64,000 nucleotides of DNA, taken from the NCBI GenBank assembly GCA_036365515.1, contig CM070873.1, positions 42,105,807 through 42,169,806 on the forward strand, written 5' to 3'. The notes beneath the pieces are model-generated. The model saw nothing but the letters and a program-made list of their open reading frames with translations, ran no database searches and was not told where the DNA came from. The stretch is from Torymus aiolomorphi. Taxonomy: Eukaryota > Arthropoda > Insecta > Hymenoptera > Torymidae. A program made the translations under genes and the position numbers. Shown here piece by piece: positions 11,345-24,631 of the stretch. Position 1 is the stretch's first letter. Every line of letters starts with the position of its first letter.

Positions 11345-11895
11345 TTAAGGGGTTCATCCAACCAGGAACGTATCAAGAATCAATGTCACCCCGTACCGCG
11401 CGCACAGGCTTGCTCGCATGGGGCCCCCACTCTTGTAGTCAGAGCGCGTGTTTATACGGGACTGACACATGACATAGCTTCGTGCCGTCTGTGAGCGTGC
11501 ACACAGTGCGGCGCTCGTCTGTGTGTTCCCCACCGCTCCAGCGTCGTCTGCACGCGCGGCCGTACACCTAAAATTCCATACTTTCAACTACAATATCTTA
11601 AAAACGGATCTCTGAACTTGTAATATGATATTCTAATTATTGATCTTAATAACATATTAGTTTTTCAGACAAACGCTAAATGTATCTTTGAAGTTGTAGA
11701 CTGAATCGATCTTTCACGCGTGTGCGTCCCATAAGACGCCGTGTTAAAATGCTCAAATTTGACAATTAATATCTCGATAACGGTAAAGCTAGGCTCTTTT
11801 TTGTGAGGATATCATATAGATAATGATGTCAGGTACATGTGAAAAAAGTTTCAAAGACTTCCTAAATAAACTGAAAATTGGATGAACCTTCTTAA
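11345..11895. mobile_element. TTAA-flanked element, type II, in A sub-repeat
   Basis: Same ends and length as 787-1337. It was copied with the sub-repeat rather than independently inserted. Confidence 0.6.
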
Positions 11896-12441
11896 AGTAG
11901 TATTCCGGCTGCAGTTTTCCCCAAAAGAGAGAGGGAAAGAGGGCGCGTATTAGGTATGCGACCCTAATGCGCTTTGGGTCGCCAATGGAGAAAGTTGTGG
12001 AGCGAATGCCGAGCACTTATATTCTTTCCCGCCTCCCTTCTTCTCTTGCCCCGTTTCGTTCTCTTCTCTTAAGCCACTCTACGAATGTAGACATAAATAT
12101 TGTTAATGAATTTATGCAAAAATTTAGTATTCTACATTTAAGTAGCCCACCGGTAAACTACAAACAGTCGGGCCCGCCAAGTATGTATGGGAGATCGGAG
12201 GGGCGCCCCTGCTAGAGCAACTCTAGACTTTTCTTGTCCTCCCAAGATGCGTAATATTATAGAAAGTTCAAAATTGAGAAAGAATAATGAAAAATGGTGA
12301 TGTGTTGGTAACTATGTAATTTTTGCTTCCTCCTAGAGGAAGCTTTGTGATAGTAATTTCTTGAGTTGTTGTAAAAACATGTTATAATTGTTTTTCAAGG
12401 TGTTAGGAATCAAAATACATGATTTTTGAAAAATGTGTGTC

Positions 12442-12442
<1 letters not shown>

Positions 12443-12505
<63 letters not shown>

Positions 12506-12513
12506 TGTGTGTG
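12443..12513. repeat. (GT)n microsatellite, interrupted, in B sub-repeat
   Basis: GT run broken once by GGG near 12501. It is orthologous to 307-380 and 24565-24626. Confidence 0.95.
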
Positions 12514-12916
12514 CGCGGGCGGCTGGATCTCAGCTTCTACTCGATCGATTTTAACCGGACAGGTCTCGTTCTTTTGTTTTTTTTGTGTGACGGCGGGTCA
12601 AAAATTCGTTTTTGCATTCACCGATGCGTTTTTGTTTTATTTCGAGTTTTCTATTTTCTCAAAATTCATTTTTGCTTTTTTTTAATGATAAGATCGAAAT
12701 ATTTGAATCGAATAGATAGCATTCGAAAGGGCATTAAAATACCTATATTTTCTAAAAAAAAAATTTCTCTAGCTATCGCGGTTCTTTTGTTATTAACAAA
12801 AACGTGTTTTTTCTTAAAAAGTTTATAACTCCTAAACTTAACGGTCAATTTTTTTTTTTAAATCATGATAATGCAGAATATAAATAGCTATAGAATGAGT
12901 AGTGCTCTTGTGTGTC

Positions 12917-13469
12917 TTAAGGGGGTTCATCCAACCAGGAACGTATCAAGAATCAATGTCACCCCGTACCGCGCGCACAGGCTTGCTCGCATGGGGCCCC
13001 CACTCTTGTAGTCAGAGCGCGTGTTTATACGGGACTGACACATGACATAGCTTCGTGCCGTCTGTGAGCGTGCACACAGTGCGGCGCTCGTCTGTGTGTT
13101 CCCCCACCGCTCCAGCGTCGTCTGCACGCGCTGCCGTACACCTAAAATTCCATACTTTCAACTACAATATCTTAAAAACGGATCTCTGAACTTGTAATAT
13201 GATATTCTAATTATTGATCTTAATAACATATTAGTTCTTCAGACAAACGCTAAATGTATCTTTGAAGTTGTAGACTGAATCGATCTTTCACGCGTGTGCG
13301 TCCCATAAGACGCCGTGTTAAAATGCTTAAATTTGACAATTAATATCTCGATAACGGTAAAGCTAGGCTCTTTTTTGTGAGGATATCATATAGATAATGA
13401 TGTCAGGTACATGTGAAAAAAGTTTCAAAGACTTCCTAAATAAACTGAAAATTGGATGAACCTTCTTAA
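12917..13469. mobile_element. TTAA-flanked element, type II, in B sub-repeat
   Basis: Same ends as 787-1337, with one extra G in the left end. Confidence 0.6.
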
Positions 13470-13724
13470 AGTAGTATTCCGGCTGCAGTTTTCCCCAAAA
13501 GAGAGAGGAAAGAGAGCGCGTATTAGGTATGCGACCCTAATGCGCTTTGAGTCGCCAATGGAGAAAGTTGTGGAGTGAATGCCGAGCCCTTATATTCTTT
13601 CCCGCCTCCCTTCTTCTCTTGCCCCGTTTCTTTCTTTTCTCTTAGGGGTTAGTGCGGTAACGTACATGCCAAAAGTACAGCTGGTCGAACGCCGTACGCC
13701 TCACGCTCTCTCGAGTCTGCTGCC

Positions 13725-13800
13725 ACCCACTCACCCACACACACATACACGCATGCACGCACGCACGCACGCACGCAGGCACGCACACACGCACACACAA

Positions 13801-13848
<48 letters not shown>

Positions 13849-13880
13849 ACAAACACACACATACAGACACACACGCACGT
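13725..13880. repeat. CA/ACGC-rich microsatellite block, unit 2
   Basis: Equivalent of 1598-1750. Confidence 0.95.
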
Positions 13881-14086
13881 AATGAATAAATATTTTTTTT
13901 AAATAAAAATTTTTCATCGATTTATCAATTGATTATAAATTTCTGTCAATTAATATATATCATATTTTTCCGCTCACAACACATGCGCTATCTCTATACC
14001 ATTCTATGCATATGCCCTCTCGTGTATAAGGTATACCTATATATAGTGCTCTCCTATAAGGTATACCTATATATAGCGCTCTCCTA

Positions 14087-14732
14087 TATATAGGTATACC
14101 TTATACACGGCGAGCACACACACGCGCGCTGCATGGTTGTACAGACTCCCTAAGTCCCTATAGGGCATTTGCGCATGCGCCAAAAATTCGAGATTTCGAG
14201 ATATTCGAGATATTCGAGAAAAAATCAACATGGCGTCGCAACATGGCGTCGACCATGCCAAGGATGCATTTTTTATAGAGGGATATAGGTATACCTTATA
14301 CACGGCGAGCACACACACGCGCGCTGCATGGTTGTACAGACTCCCTAAGTCCCTATAGGGCATTTGCGCATGCGCCAAAAATTCGAGATTTCGAGATATT
14401 CGAGATATTCGAGAAAAATCAACATGGCGTCGCAACATGGCGTCGACCATGCCAAGGATGCATTTTTTATAGAGGGATATAGGTATACCTTATACACGGC
14501 GAGCACACACACGCGCGCTGCATGGTTGTACAGACTCCCTAAGTCCCTATAGGGCATTTGCGCATGCGCCAAAAAATTCGAGATTTCGAGATATTCGAGA
14601 TATTCGAGAAAAAATCAACATGGCGTCGCAACATGGCGTCGACCATGCCAAGGATGCATTTTTTATAGAGGGAAAATCAACATGGCGTCGCAACATGGCG
14701 TCGACCATGCCAAGGATGCATTTTTTATAGAG
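14087..14732. repeat. 195-bp tandem satellite, unit 2
   Basis: Same monomers, starting at about 14090, 14284 and 14478, followed by the same partial monomer. Confidence 0.92.
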
Positions 14733-15065
14733 CACGGTCATATACACAGGTCCGGAAACTCAGCGCGCGGAGCGTGTACGCTTAGTGAAGCACGATTTTA
14801 TAGTTCTCCGCCAAGCCACCAGCGCTGCTAGGCTAGCGACCACTGAGTGACGCGCATGCGCACTTTATATCTTACCGCGTGCGTACTGCGTAACTATTTG
14901 AATTAGGAGTTGGGAGAGATGGTAAAATAAGCGCGCACGCTGCAGTGGTCGTCTAGTTGCCAACGCTTCGAGTGGTCGTCGCGCACACTAAAATTGACTT
15001 CGCTAAGGTTACTTCCCCACCACCAAAAATATCGCTGAGTTTCCGGACTTGTGTATACGACCGTG
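14733..15065. mobile_element. Small inverted-repeat element, unit 2 copy
   Basis: Same insertion as 2605-2938, amplified with the unit. Flanked by TTATAGAG. Confidence 0.75.
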
Positions 15066-15430
15066 TTATAGAGGGATGGGCAGCCCTATGTCAAAGAAGG
15101 TAGACGTAAATAGAAGCGCAAAGCCTGCAGGGAAATTGAGGCACCCCGAAGAAGTACGCACCCCGACCACGCGCAGCGCGGCAGTCAATTTCTAAATGCT
15201 GCGGGAACAGCTGATGCGCGGCCGGTAACACACCACCCATACCGGCTGCAATGGTAACACGACGTACTTCGTACGTAACATTGCAAAATTATTATTTACA
15301 AAGATCTGTTATTGCTATTGCTATAACAAAAATCATAAATAAAAGCAAATTAATCTTAAACTCATACCCCTAAACCCAAATGGGGAACACCTTATATATT
15401 ACATAGATATAATACATTCAAGTGAATTCT

Positions 15431-15494
15431 GTTGGTCCTGTGGATAGCGCGCACGCTTACTATCTTTTTGGTGCGGGTTCAAATCCATCATCGG
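15431..15494 (+). other. tRNA-like sequence, unit 2
   Basis: Same as 3305-3367 but with GGATAGCGCGCACG, closer to a true tRNA D arm. Followed by an oligo-T run. Confidence 0.55.
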
Positions 15495-18400
15495 TTTTTT
15501 TTTTACATATTAAGGGGATGCCATACTCCATTATGATGTTTTTCATCAAGCTATGTTATAGTTTTATTGACTAAAAAATGTATGTATGAAGAAGTATTTG
15601 TTATTTTAATATATGATTTGTCTTTATCTTTTGAATTTAGTTCTAGTGATTCATTCCATTTCATAGTTTCCTGCTTTAACAAATTTAAAGGTTCATTCAA
15701 TTCTATATTATCAGAATGTCACTACAATGATAAAGATTAATCAAGTTTAATTTCATTTAAATAAGCTTTTTTCATGTTGTGATTTTGTTCAATAAGTAAA
15801 ATTGCCACTAAGATAGATAAAAAATAACATAATTATGAAAATATCTGTTTTCTGTGTTTAATAATGTTGAACATATAAAAAGGCAAAGTGAAGGTATAAA
15901 ATTCAAGATGAATATTTTTATATTGAGAAAACCGTGTTTTTAATTTTAACTAAATAAAAAGATCCTTACACTAATCCGACCATCATCACTAATAAAAAAC
16001 CGCTCCCAATATACATTGGCACTTAGCTTCCTCAAACTAATGTATTTATTCCTCTTTTTAATTTTTTATATGACAATAATTAATTGTATTATACAAAAGG
16101 TTCTCTATCTATCAAATATTGTCTGAAAAACGCTATTCGAAAATATTTTTAAAAAACTTTCAACCTCAAATATCTTTGGTCGTGACAGTTCAATTTTTTT
16201 GCGCAATGAATAGTTTGGAGATATAAAAAATCTATATCCTCTATACCAAATTTCAGGACGATTAATTGGTTTTTATTCTTGTCATCGTGTGTCAGTGAAA
16301 ATGCGTTGGTTTTTTTTTAAATAATTTTTTTCTCAAAAAAATGAAGATAATCTCTTGAAATTTATACCAAATATTATCTTCAATAAGCGTAATAAGTAAA
16401 TAAAATTTTGAGTCGATAATCAAATATTTTTTGAAAAATTAATTTATGAATTATAAGAACATTTTCCATGACATACTAAAGATAATTTGAAAATTAAAAA
16501 CAGAAAACGTAGGTAGTTTAAAGATTTTTTGGTTATAAAAAAAAAGAAAATCGATAAAAAATTAAAACGGAGTATTTTTTCGGGACCAAGAGAATAAGCT
16601 TTGTCCGACGAAGATAGGTGAAATGGTTTTCGAGATATCGAGTGTTTACATACACACACACCCACCCAAGTCCTGGCCAGGCGAGCGCGCGCTTCCCCCG
16701 CGGACGACGAGCTTCCAGGAAGTGGAGACGGGCGAGCGAGCGAGGCCGCCGACGCGCGCGTGAGCGCCGATCGTGCGCGGCGATCGGCCGACGTCGGCGC
16801 GAGCCGCCTATGCACTTACGTGTGTGCAACCGAGCACACACGGACTTCGCGTGCGCGGGCGGACCACCAGAATCGGCGCGTACCTAGAGTACGCGCCGCG
16901 TGTGTAATTCACTAACCGCCCGAGAGTCAATAAATGTAAGTGTTTCTTTTACACTTGTTTACCTGTTATTTAGCGCACCCTAATTCCGCTTCCCTATTCG
17001 GTGGCACGGTGAAGAATACCGCCGGCCTCCGCGGTCGCGAGTACGTAGAGGAGCTGGGGCAGCACGCTCGAGAGAGAGCGCGACGACGAAGTCGCGCGTT
17101 GTAACGGAGCGAAAAGGCGCGGCTGCTGCTGAAAGCACCCGACGGCGAGCAACAGCACGGAGCTGACGGGCGGCTAATCGTCGAGGGTTGGCACGAGTAA
17201 GTGCTCGCGCCTGTCAATTGCTGCGCCGTTCATCGGCAAGTCCGCGTTGAGATATAGCGCACCGAGGACAGATTTTAGCCCGTTACAATAGATAATATGT
17301 GTGTGAATTTTCATCAAGATCGTATGATTACTTTTTGAGATATTTGATTTTGAAAATTTTCGTATTTTACAAAGTTATTTTCTTTGTCGCATGATAACTA
17401 GAGAAAACAAAAATTGGTTTAATCATATTGAAATTTTGTGGAGATGAAAAGTTCATATATTATCGTATAATATATGTCCTTTAGGTAAAATAATTTTCTC
17501 ATGATTTTTAGATATTTAAGGTTAAAATTTTTTTACATTTTTTTTTTTAAACGTAATTTTTCAATACAACTTCATGTATCAGCTTGACATTTATAGACTA
17601 TTTTATATGCGATATAGGCAATACCTGTGTAAAATTTCATCCAGATTATATGGTTATTTTTTGAGATGTTTGATATTTAAAATTTTAGTATTTTTGAAAA
17701 TAACTTTCTTTGTTGTCACACAATATAACTACGTTAAAATTGTTTTCCTTTCTTTGAAATTTGGTGGAGATGTAGAGTTCGTATATTATTTATTAGAAGA
17801 GTTCTTAGGGTAAAAGAATTCGTTTATGAATTTCAGAGATATTTGAGGTTAAAACTATTTTAGCCCTCATTAAAATCGTAATTATTCGGGAACGCATTTA
17901 TGTATACTAGAAAATGGAAATGGCATGCGCTATGCACGCGTGTTGTGTAGCTGTTTTTGTTTTGTAATAGCCATTTATTATTTTTAAGGTTCGAACCTTT
18001 TTCTTACATCGGAAATTCTAGAAAGAGCACACAAATAGGGACAGGGATACTACTAGAGACAAGTACCCTATGTGTGAAATTTCACAAAGAAAATATAACT
18101 TGAAGTAAAGTTTATTTAGGAATTTTAAAAGGTTTTGACGATAATATCATAATAAATTATTTTATTTATTTTTCACACATAATTTTAAAAAATCTTATCT
18201 ATTATTTTATTCATATTTTATACATAATTTAAAAATGAATACATTTTAATCTTCATAAATGAATTTAATTATAATTATGTCATAAATTGTTGCAAAAATT
18301 ATAAGTTTTGTTTTTAAAAATTAATTAAAGGAATAAGCAAATTAAGTTTGAGGAAGCCACGGGCCAATGAATTGGCAGCGGTTTTTTATATAGCCTTTGA

Positions 18401-19243
18401 CTTTTCGTAAATATCTGAAAAAATTCTTATGAATTTTAGAAATAGAAAGAAGGCATTATAGTTATATAATTAAAATAATTTTCGTCCACACATGCGTAAA
18501 GTGCATAGGTTCTATAAAGTTTTGTAGGACTATGTGAGCTATTGGGTTTCTTGGGTGTTAAGTAGTACTTCATGCCCACTGGCTGAATAATTTTGAAGTT
18601 GCAACGTGCGCGTACAATGTAATCTTACACGCGAAGTACGAAAATTTCTTTTATGTTAGTCAAGTTAACTTATGGCCGGTACTTGACTGCAATAAACTGA
18701 TTTCAGTACTTTCTTGTGTTTAATTTGTATAGAAGGATGAACAAATTTGAATACATTTCTGAAAACAGTCATACTTCCGACAGTTGTTTGCATTACTTGA
18801 CTATCGATAATTGATTTCACAACTTTCGTTTGTTTGATTTGCAGTGAACAATTTGAATGTACTTAGAACATATAATTTGTTCAGCATACATTGACTCAAA
18901 GAAGTACAAGACTTTTTTACTAGTATTTATTTGATTTCTTTAAAAAAATCATAAATATTATTTTATAGATTATACAGAAAAAACTTCTATACTTGCATTA
19001 TTTTGTACTTTCGTAGAAAGTTTTATTAAAAATATTATTATGTGTACAGATATGAAAACAATTATTACCATTTGTAGAGAGTGCTTATTGAATAGACGAG
19101 ATTAGAATAAATAAAAAAACTAGACAAATTGTGTTATTAGAATATACTTAAAAAATTAGTTTTTTAAAGAAAAGAACGTGTTGATTGTTTTGAAAAAATA
19201 TTTAAGCTCTCATTAAAGTTTTTGTTACAGAGTTTGACGGATA

Positions 19244-19375
19244 TTGAGAGAGAAGAAGAAACGGAGAGAGAGAGAGAGGGGAGAGAGGGGAGAAAGAGAG
19301 AGAGGGAGCGAGAAGGGGAAAAAGAAAGGGAGGGAGAAAGAGAGGGCGAGAGGGAGATAGAGTGGGAGAGAGAGA
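19244..19375. repeat. GA-rich low-complexity tract, unit 2
   Basis: Counterpart of 7120-7251. Confidence 0.9.
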
Positions 19376-19770
19376 CTAATACTTGCCTTAGTTTAAACTT
19401 TTGTAAAATGGTTTTATTACTTTCTTTCAAAAGCGAATCTATATCATTTTTCATTGCAGTAAATAGATGTGGTAGCTCAAGATATGAATATAATATACTG
19501 GTTTAGGCTCCGTAACTAATTCAGCAAAATTCATAACTATCATTACACTTTTTGACCCAATTTGAAATTCAACAGGGTCAATATATATGTGCGACCTAGT
19601 ATAGCCGATGGTGCGACTCTACGAGGCCATCTAGCGGAGAGGGCAGGAAGGTAAAGTGGAAGAGAGGTTAGATGTGAGAGAGGTCGGTAAGGTAGGTAGT
19701 GTAGTTTCGTCCCGGGTTACCATCGTGGACTCTTCAGTAAGGCTTGATGGTAACCCTGCCTTAGACTGGC

Positions 19771-20135
19771 GGACATTAAAATTTAAATTTCGGTGTCCGC
19801 CATCTTGGATCCGCCATCTTGAATTTTGCAAATCTGATATCAGATTCGTAATCAGCGACCCCGAAAACCCCTGAGTAATAATTTTCATCGGTATTCTCGA
19901 AGATTTAAATTTTGGTGTCCGCCATCTTGGATCGGCTATTTTGAATTTTGCAAATCTGACATCAGATTCGTAATCAGCGACACCAAAAACCCCTTATTAA
20001 ACATTTTTAGCCTCAAATACACTATTTTTAATTTTTTCGTCCGCCATCTTTTGTCCGCCATCTTGGATTTGAAAAAATCAAAATTCTGATGGCATATTCG
20101 TACTCAGCGACCCCAAAAACCCCGAGTAAGAAATT
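19771..20135. repeat. Three tandem copies of the 122-bp CCGCCATCTTGGA repeat, unit 2
   Basis: Counterpart of 7647-8012 in unit 2. Confidence 0.85.
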
Positions 20136-20754
20136 TCAGGTCAAAATAGTGAATAGAAAAATGTGTGCTTCGAAGGGTTAAATATGATTTATGATTTATT
20201 TATACATTCTTATGGTATTCAAGAAACAAATTTTTAGTCTGTGACGGCTTGCATGAATTTGAATGGAATCAGCCATAATAATTGGTATGGGTACAAGTCA
20301 AGAGGGTATAAAACAATAACGTGATAATTATTTTCTCTTAATAATAAAATTTATTTAAACTCAAGTATTTACATATTATTTACAATAAATCATACAACTT
20401 TACATTTTATTATAAATAAAATTATAACAAATTTTATTTATTGTGAATACAATCAGTACATAATTAAAAAATATACACCATGATCTACAACAAAAACAAC
20501 AACGACAAAAACAATTGTTATACGTTACACATGCCTCTCTATATCGAGATTGTTCTTACTGAGTGACTAACGCGTGAGGAAATGAGGATGCACAAGAGTT
20601 AATTTCATGAAACTCCAACTATTAGAAACATTCGTATTTGTTTCGTGTCTGGATCCGAAATGCTGCTTTTTCATATAGCCATCTTCAAGGCAATCGACGC
20701 GGCTGCTTACCGCCGATCATCGGAGAATCATTATCCTTTTCCCACACTCGCGAG

Positions 20755-21874
20755 TCATTTACGTCGCCAGACGACGAAGTGCGGAGCTTCAGTGTACGTA
20801 CTCTTGTGATCGCCACAGGGATGGCAATTCCCGCTTTCTTCATATATACATTGGGCACATGTACTCATTACGAACAACTTAAGGTTGGGTGCTCTTCGGA
20901 ATAGTATATCGAGTTCTTCACGTGGCATTTCATTTTTTGTCACTAATAAAACAAGCCTTCTCAGATCAGGCAGGCTAAACAGCGGCGCAATGATACTTTC
21001 GTTACATTGATAGTCCCAGGGAAAGGCCAAGGTCAGACGCTCTAGTTTCCGACAATTCTCAGCAATATCAACTATCAATGCGGCCTCCAACTTTCCGCTT
21101 TCAGCTTGCAGATTTAAGGATCGTAGATTTTTCAACTTGTACAAGTTTTGAAGGTACCACGTGTCGTTCAGACAGGGATCGTAACTGAACTCGACGAGTG
21201 ACTCAGCAAGTTTGTCCGCTAGCCCGTCGGTCAATGCGAATATTCTACACTTCGATATCTGCAGAAACTCCAGTTGACCAGGGTCAAGGTGATCGAAAAC
21301 GCTCGGTCCGCACCAGAGGTGAGAATCAACCTGCAACCGACGCAGTCGCTTGTTCGTGCGGAACAGTTGTCTTAACTCGGCGCAATACCTGTCTGCGAAG
21401 GCATAGAAGCTCAACGCTTCGAGGTTACTGCCGATGGCTAACCAATCCTTGCGATTTAAACTTAGGGTACCTAGGTGCAGACACTTTAGCTTGGGGCAGA
21501 GCCCAACTATCCATTCGATCGTACCCGTTTTAAAATTCAAAGTATCGCACTGCGTAAAGTCGATCTCCTCAATGTAGGGTCCACGTCGTTGCAGGCTCTC
21601 CTCCAGCATGTTGGCGCTCTTCTTCTCGTTGCTGTTGGCTTGCTGGAATGGAAAGCCACCCATGTCATCGTCGATTATCAGACGCTTGGAGTAGAAGCAC
21701 CAGTTGGCTTCGCTGATGCCACGCCAGCGTTTGCAGACGCTTTCAATGCGTATCCTGTCGATGCAGGGCAGTTTGTTGAAGATTATACCCAAACTGTCGT
21801 CGTCCAGGTCATTGATGGTGAACTCACTGTTTGCCGCAGCAGCGCTGGATGAGGGAATTTTTTTCGACTTCCAT
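20755..21874 (-). CDS. F-box/LRR protein, array copy 2 (frameshift near N-terminus)
   Basis: Second copy of the array F-box gene, nearly identical to 8632-9752 and in the same place in its unit. The C-terminus is intact here and ends in APHFVVWRRK. Five codons after the ATG (21872-21874) the A run is 7 long instead of 9, so reading from that ATG stops after 16 codons. The F-box and LRR frame is open only from inside the F-box (about 21792). Without an alternative start this copy would lose the front half of its F-box. The two copies thus have complementary defects, each in a homopolymer, which raises the question of assembly error versus parallel decay. The expected length of an undamaged gene is 373 residues. 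Confidence 0.75.
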
Positions 21875-21996
21875 GTTCAATATCTTTGAGTCTTCACGTT
21901 TAAAAGTAGAACAGAAATAACAGTTCCGGTCAAAACTTTGATCTGATGCGTCTAGTCTGAATTCCAAACCGAGAATGAGTAGTGCTCTTGTGTGTC

Positions 21997-22487
21997 TTAA
22001 GGGGTCTCAACAACGAGGCCCGAACCCACAGAGCACGGCGCCCCGTGCGACGCGTACAGGCTCTCGCATGCGCTCCCCTCTCTTTCTGTTGAGAGTTGCT
22101 TGCTACGGGACTGAGCACAGACACCGAGAGACGCCTGCTGTGTGTGCGCAGCAAGCGTGCGCGCCAGCGGCGCTCCCGCTCTCTCTCCCCTTGCCATGCA
22201 TGCGTCTCACGCGCGCGTGAACCGCTGGGCTTTCTCAGATTTGAATGTCTTGTTCTAATAGATGTCATTAATAACATTTCGGTTTTTAGAAAAATTGCTA
22301 AGAAAACTTTTCGAGTTACAGACGAAAACGTTCATTTCAAATGCGCGACTTTGATGTTTAATATCTCGAGAACTAAACCGCTGGGAGTTTTTAGATGGAA
22401 ATATCTTATAGACAATAGTATTATCAACACCTGGTCAAAATTGAGAGAAATTTCTAAGAAAAGGCGTTTTGGGTGAAACCCCCTTAA
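21997..22487. mobile_element. TTAA-flanked element, type I, upstream of F-box gene copy 2
   Basis: Counterpart of 9875-10367 in unit 2, with the same position relative to the gene and small homopolymer differences. Confidence 0.6.
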
Positions 22488-23034
22488 AGTACTATTCCGG
22501 CTGCGGTTTTCCCCAAAAGAGAGAGGGAGAGAGAGCGCGTATTAGGTATGCGACCCTAATGCGCTTTGAGTCGCCAATGGAGAAAGTTGTGGAGCGAATG
22601 CCGAGCACTTATATTCTTTCCCGCCTCCCTTCTTCTCTTGCCCCGTTTCGTTCTCTTCTCTTAAGCCACTCTACGAATGTAGACATAAATATTGTTAATG
22701 AATTTATGCAAAAATTTAGTATTCTACATTTAAGTAGCCCACCGGTAAACTACAAACAGTCGGGCCCGCCAAGTATGTATGGGAGATCGGAGGGGCGCCC
22801 CTGCTAGAGCAACTCTAGACTTCTCTTGTCCTCCCAAGATGCGTAATATTATAGAAAGTTCAAAATTGAGAAAGAATAATGAAAAATGGTGATGTGTTGG
22901 TAACTATGTAATTTTTGCTTCCTCCTAGAGGAAGCTTTGTGATAGTAATTTCTTGAGTTGTTGTAAAAACATGTTATAATTGTTTTTCAAGGTGTTAGGA
23001 ATCAAAATACATGATTTTTGAAAAATGTGTGTCG

Positions 23035-23060
<26 letters not shown>
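23035..23060. repeat. (GT)13 microsatellite in A sub-repeat, unit 2
   Basis: Same length as the unit 1 A-type tract. Confidence 0.95.
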
Positions 23061-23065
<5 letters not shown>

Positions 23066-23465
23066 CGTCTGGATCTCAGCTTCTACTCGATCGATTTTAA
23101 CCGGACAGGTCTCGTTCTTTTGTTTTTTCTTGTGTGACGGCGGGTCAAAAATTCGTTTTTGCATTCACCGATGCGTTTTTGTTTTATTTCGAGTTTTCTA
23201 TTTTCTCAAAATTCAGTTTTGCTTTTTTTTAATGATAAGATCGAAATATTTGAATCGAATAGATAGCATTCGAAAGAGCATTAAAATACCTATATTTTCT
23301 AAAAAAAAAATTTCTCTAGCTATCGCGGTTCTTTTGTTATTAACAAAAACGTGTTTTTTCTTAAAAAGTTTATAACTCCTAAACTTAACGGTCAATTTTT
23401 TTTTTTTTAAATCATGATAATGCAGAATATAAATAGCTATAGAATGAGTAGTGCTCTTGTGTGTC

Positions 23466-24017
23466 TTAAGGGGGTTCATCCAACCAGGAACGTATCAAGA
23501 ATCAATGTCACCCCGTACCGCGCGCACAGGCTTGCTCGCATGGGGCCCCCACTCTTGTAGTCAGAGCGCGTGTTTATACGGGACTGACACATGACATAGC
23601 TTCGTGCCGTCTGTGAGCGTGCACACAGTGCGGCGCTCGTCTGTGTGTTCCCCCACCGCTCCAGCGTCGTCTGCACGCGCGGCCGTACACCTAAAATTCC
23701 ATACTTTCAACTACAATATCTTAAAAACGGATCTCTGAACTTGTAATATGATATTCTAATTATTGATCTTAATAACATATTAGTTTTTCAGACAAACGCT
23801 AAATGTATCTTTGAAGTTGTAGACTGAATCGATCTTTCACGCGTGTGCGTCCCATAAGACGCCGTGTTAAAATGCTCAAATTTGACAATTAATATCTCGA
23901 TAACGGTAAAGCTAGGCTCTTTTTGTGAGGATATCATATAGATAATGATGTCAGGTACATGTGAAAAAAGTTTCAAAGACTTCCTAAATAAACTGAAAAT
24001 TGGATGAACCTTCTTAA
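23466..24017. mobile_element. TTAA-flanked element, type II, unit 2 A sub-repeat
   Basis: Same ends as 787-1337. Confidence 0.6.
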
Positions 24018-24563
24018 AGTAGTATTCCGGCTGCAGTTTTCCCCAAAAGAGAGAGGGAAAGAGGGCGCGTATTAGGTATGCGACCCTAATGCGCTTTGGG
24101 TCGCCAATGGAGAAAGTTGTGGAGCGAATGCCGAGCACTTATATTCTTTCCCGCCTCCCTTCTTCTCTTGCCCCGTTTCGTTCTCTTCTCTTAAGCCACT
24201 CTACGAATGTAGACATAAATATTGTTAATGAATTTATGCAAAAATTTAGTATTCTACATTTAAGTAGCCCACCGGTAAACTACAAACAGTCGGGCCCGCC
24301 AAGTATGTATGGGAGATCGGAGGGGCGCCCCTGCTAGAGCAACTCTAGACTTTTCTTGTCCTCCCAAGATGCGTAATATTATAGAAAGTTCAAAATTGAG
24401 AAAGAATAATGAAAAATGGTGATGTGTTGGTAACTATGTAATTTTTGCTTCCTCCTAGAGGAAGCTTTGTGATAGTAATTTCTTGAGTTGTTGTAAAAAC
24501 ATGTTATAATTGTTTTTCAAGGTGTTAGGAATCAAAATACATGATTTTTGAAAAATGTGTGTC

Positions 24564-24564
<1 letters not shown>

Positions 24565-24626
<62 letters not shown>
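24565..24626. repeat. (GT)31 microsatellite in B sub-repeat, unit 3
   Basis: Pure GT run, shorter than its counterpart at 307-380. Confidence 0.95.

Positions 24627-24631
<5 letters not shown>

Larger units (their letters stand above)
10368..11895. repeat. A sub-repeat, unit 1 (1.53 kb)
   Basis: It starts just after a TTAA-flanked element with AGTACTATTCCGGCTGCGG, runs through a short GT tract, and ends with another TTAA-flanked element. It is followed head to tail by a B copy. A copies in units 1 and 2 share diagnostic bases that B copies lack. Confidence 0.85.
1..12136. repeat. 12.1-kb tandem array, unit 1
   Basis: Position 1 aligns with 12137 and 24259, and everything between recurs in the same order with only small differences, mostly homopolymer length and microsatellite length. 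The unit holds the rest of a B sub-repeat, a CA-rich block, a 195-bp satellite, a small inverted-repeat element, a tRNA-like sequence, about 5 kb of non-coding DNA, an F-box/LRR gene (minus strand) and an A sub-repeat. The window opens inside a B sub-repeat, so at least part of another unit should lie to the left. Confidence 0.95.
11896..13469. repeat. B sub-repeat, unit 1/2 (1.57 kb)
   Basis: It lies head to tail after the A copy with the same internal order: flank, GT tract, T-rich stretch, TTAA-flanked element. Its GT tract is much longer than in A, and it carries the B-type bases. A truncated third flank follows (13470 to about 13645) before the sequence diverges. Confidence 0.85.
22488..24017. 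repeat. A sub-repeat, unit 2
   Basis: It has the same layout and A-type bases as 10368-11895, including the short GT tract of about 13 repeats. Confidence 0.85.
12137..24258. repeat. 12.1-kb tandem array, unit 2
   Basis: This is a near-identical copy of 1-12136, offset by about 12.12 kb. For example, the coding sequence ending at 8632 recurs ending at 20755, and the satellite at 1961 recurs at 14090. Differences from unit 1 are mostly single-base changes, homopolymer indels and GT-tract length. Such closeness implies recent amplification or ongoing homogenisation. Confidence 0.95.
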
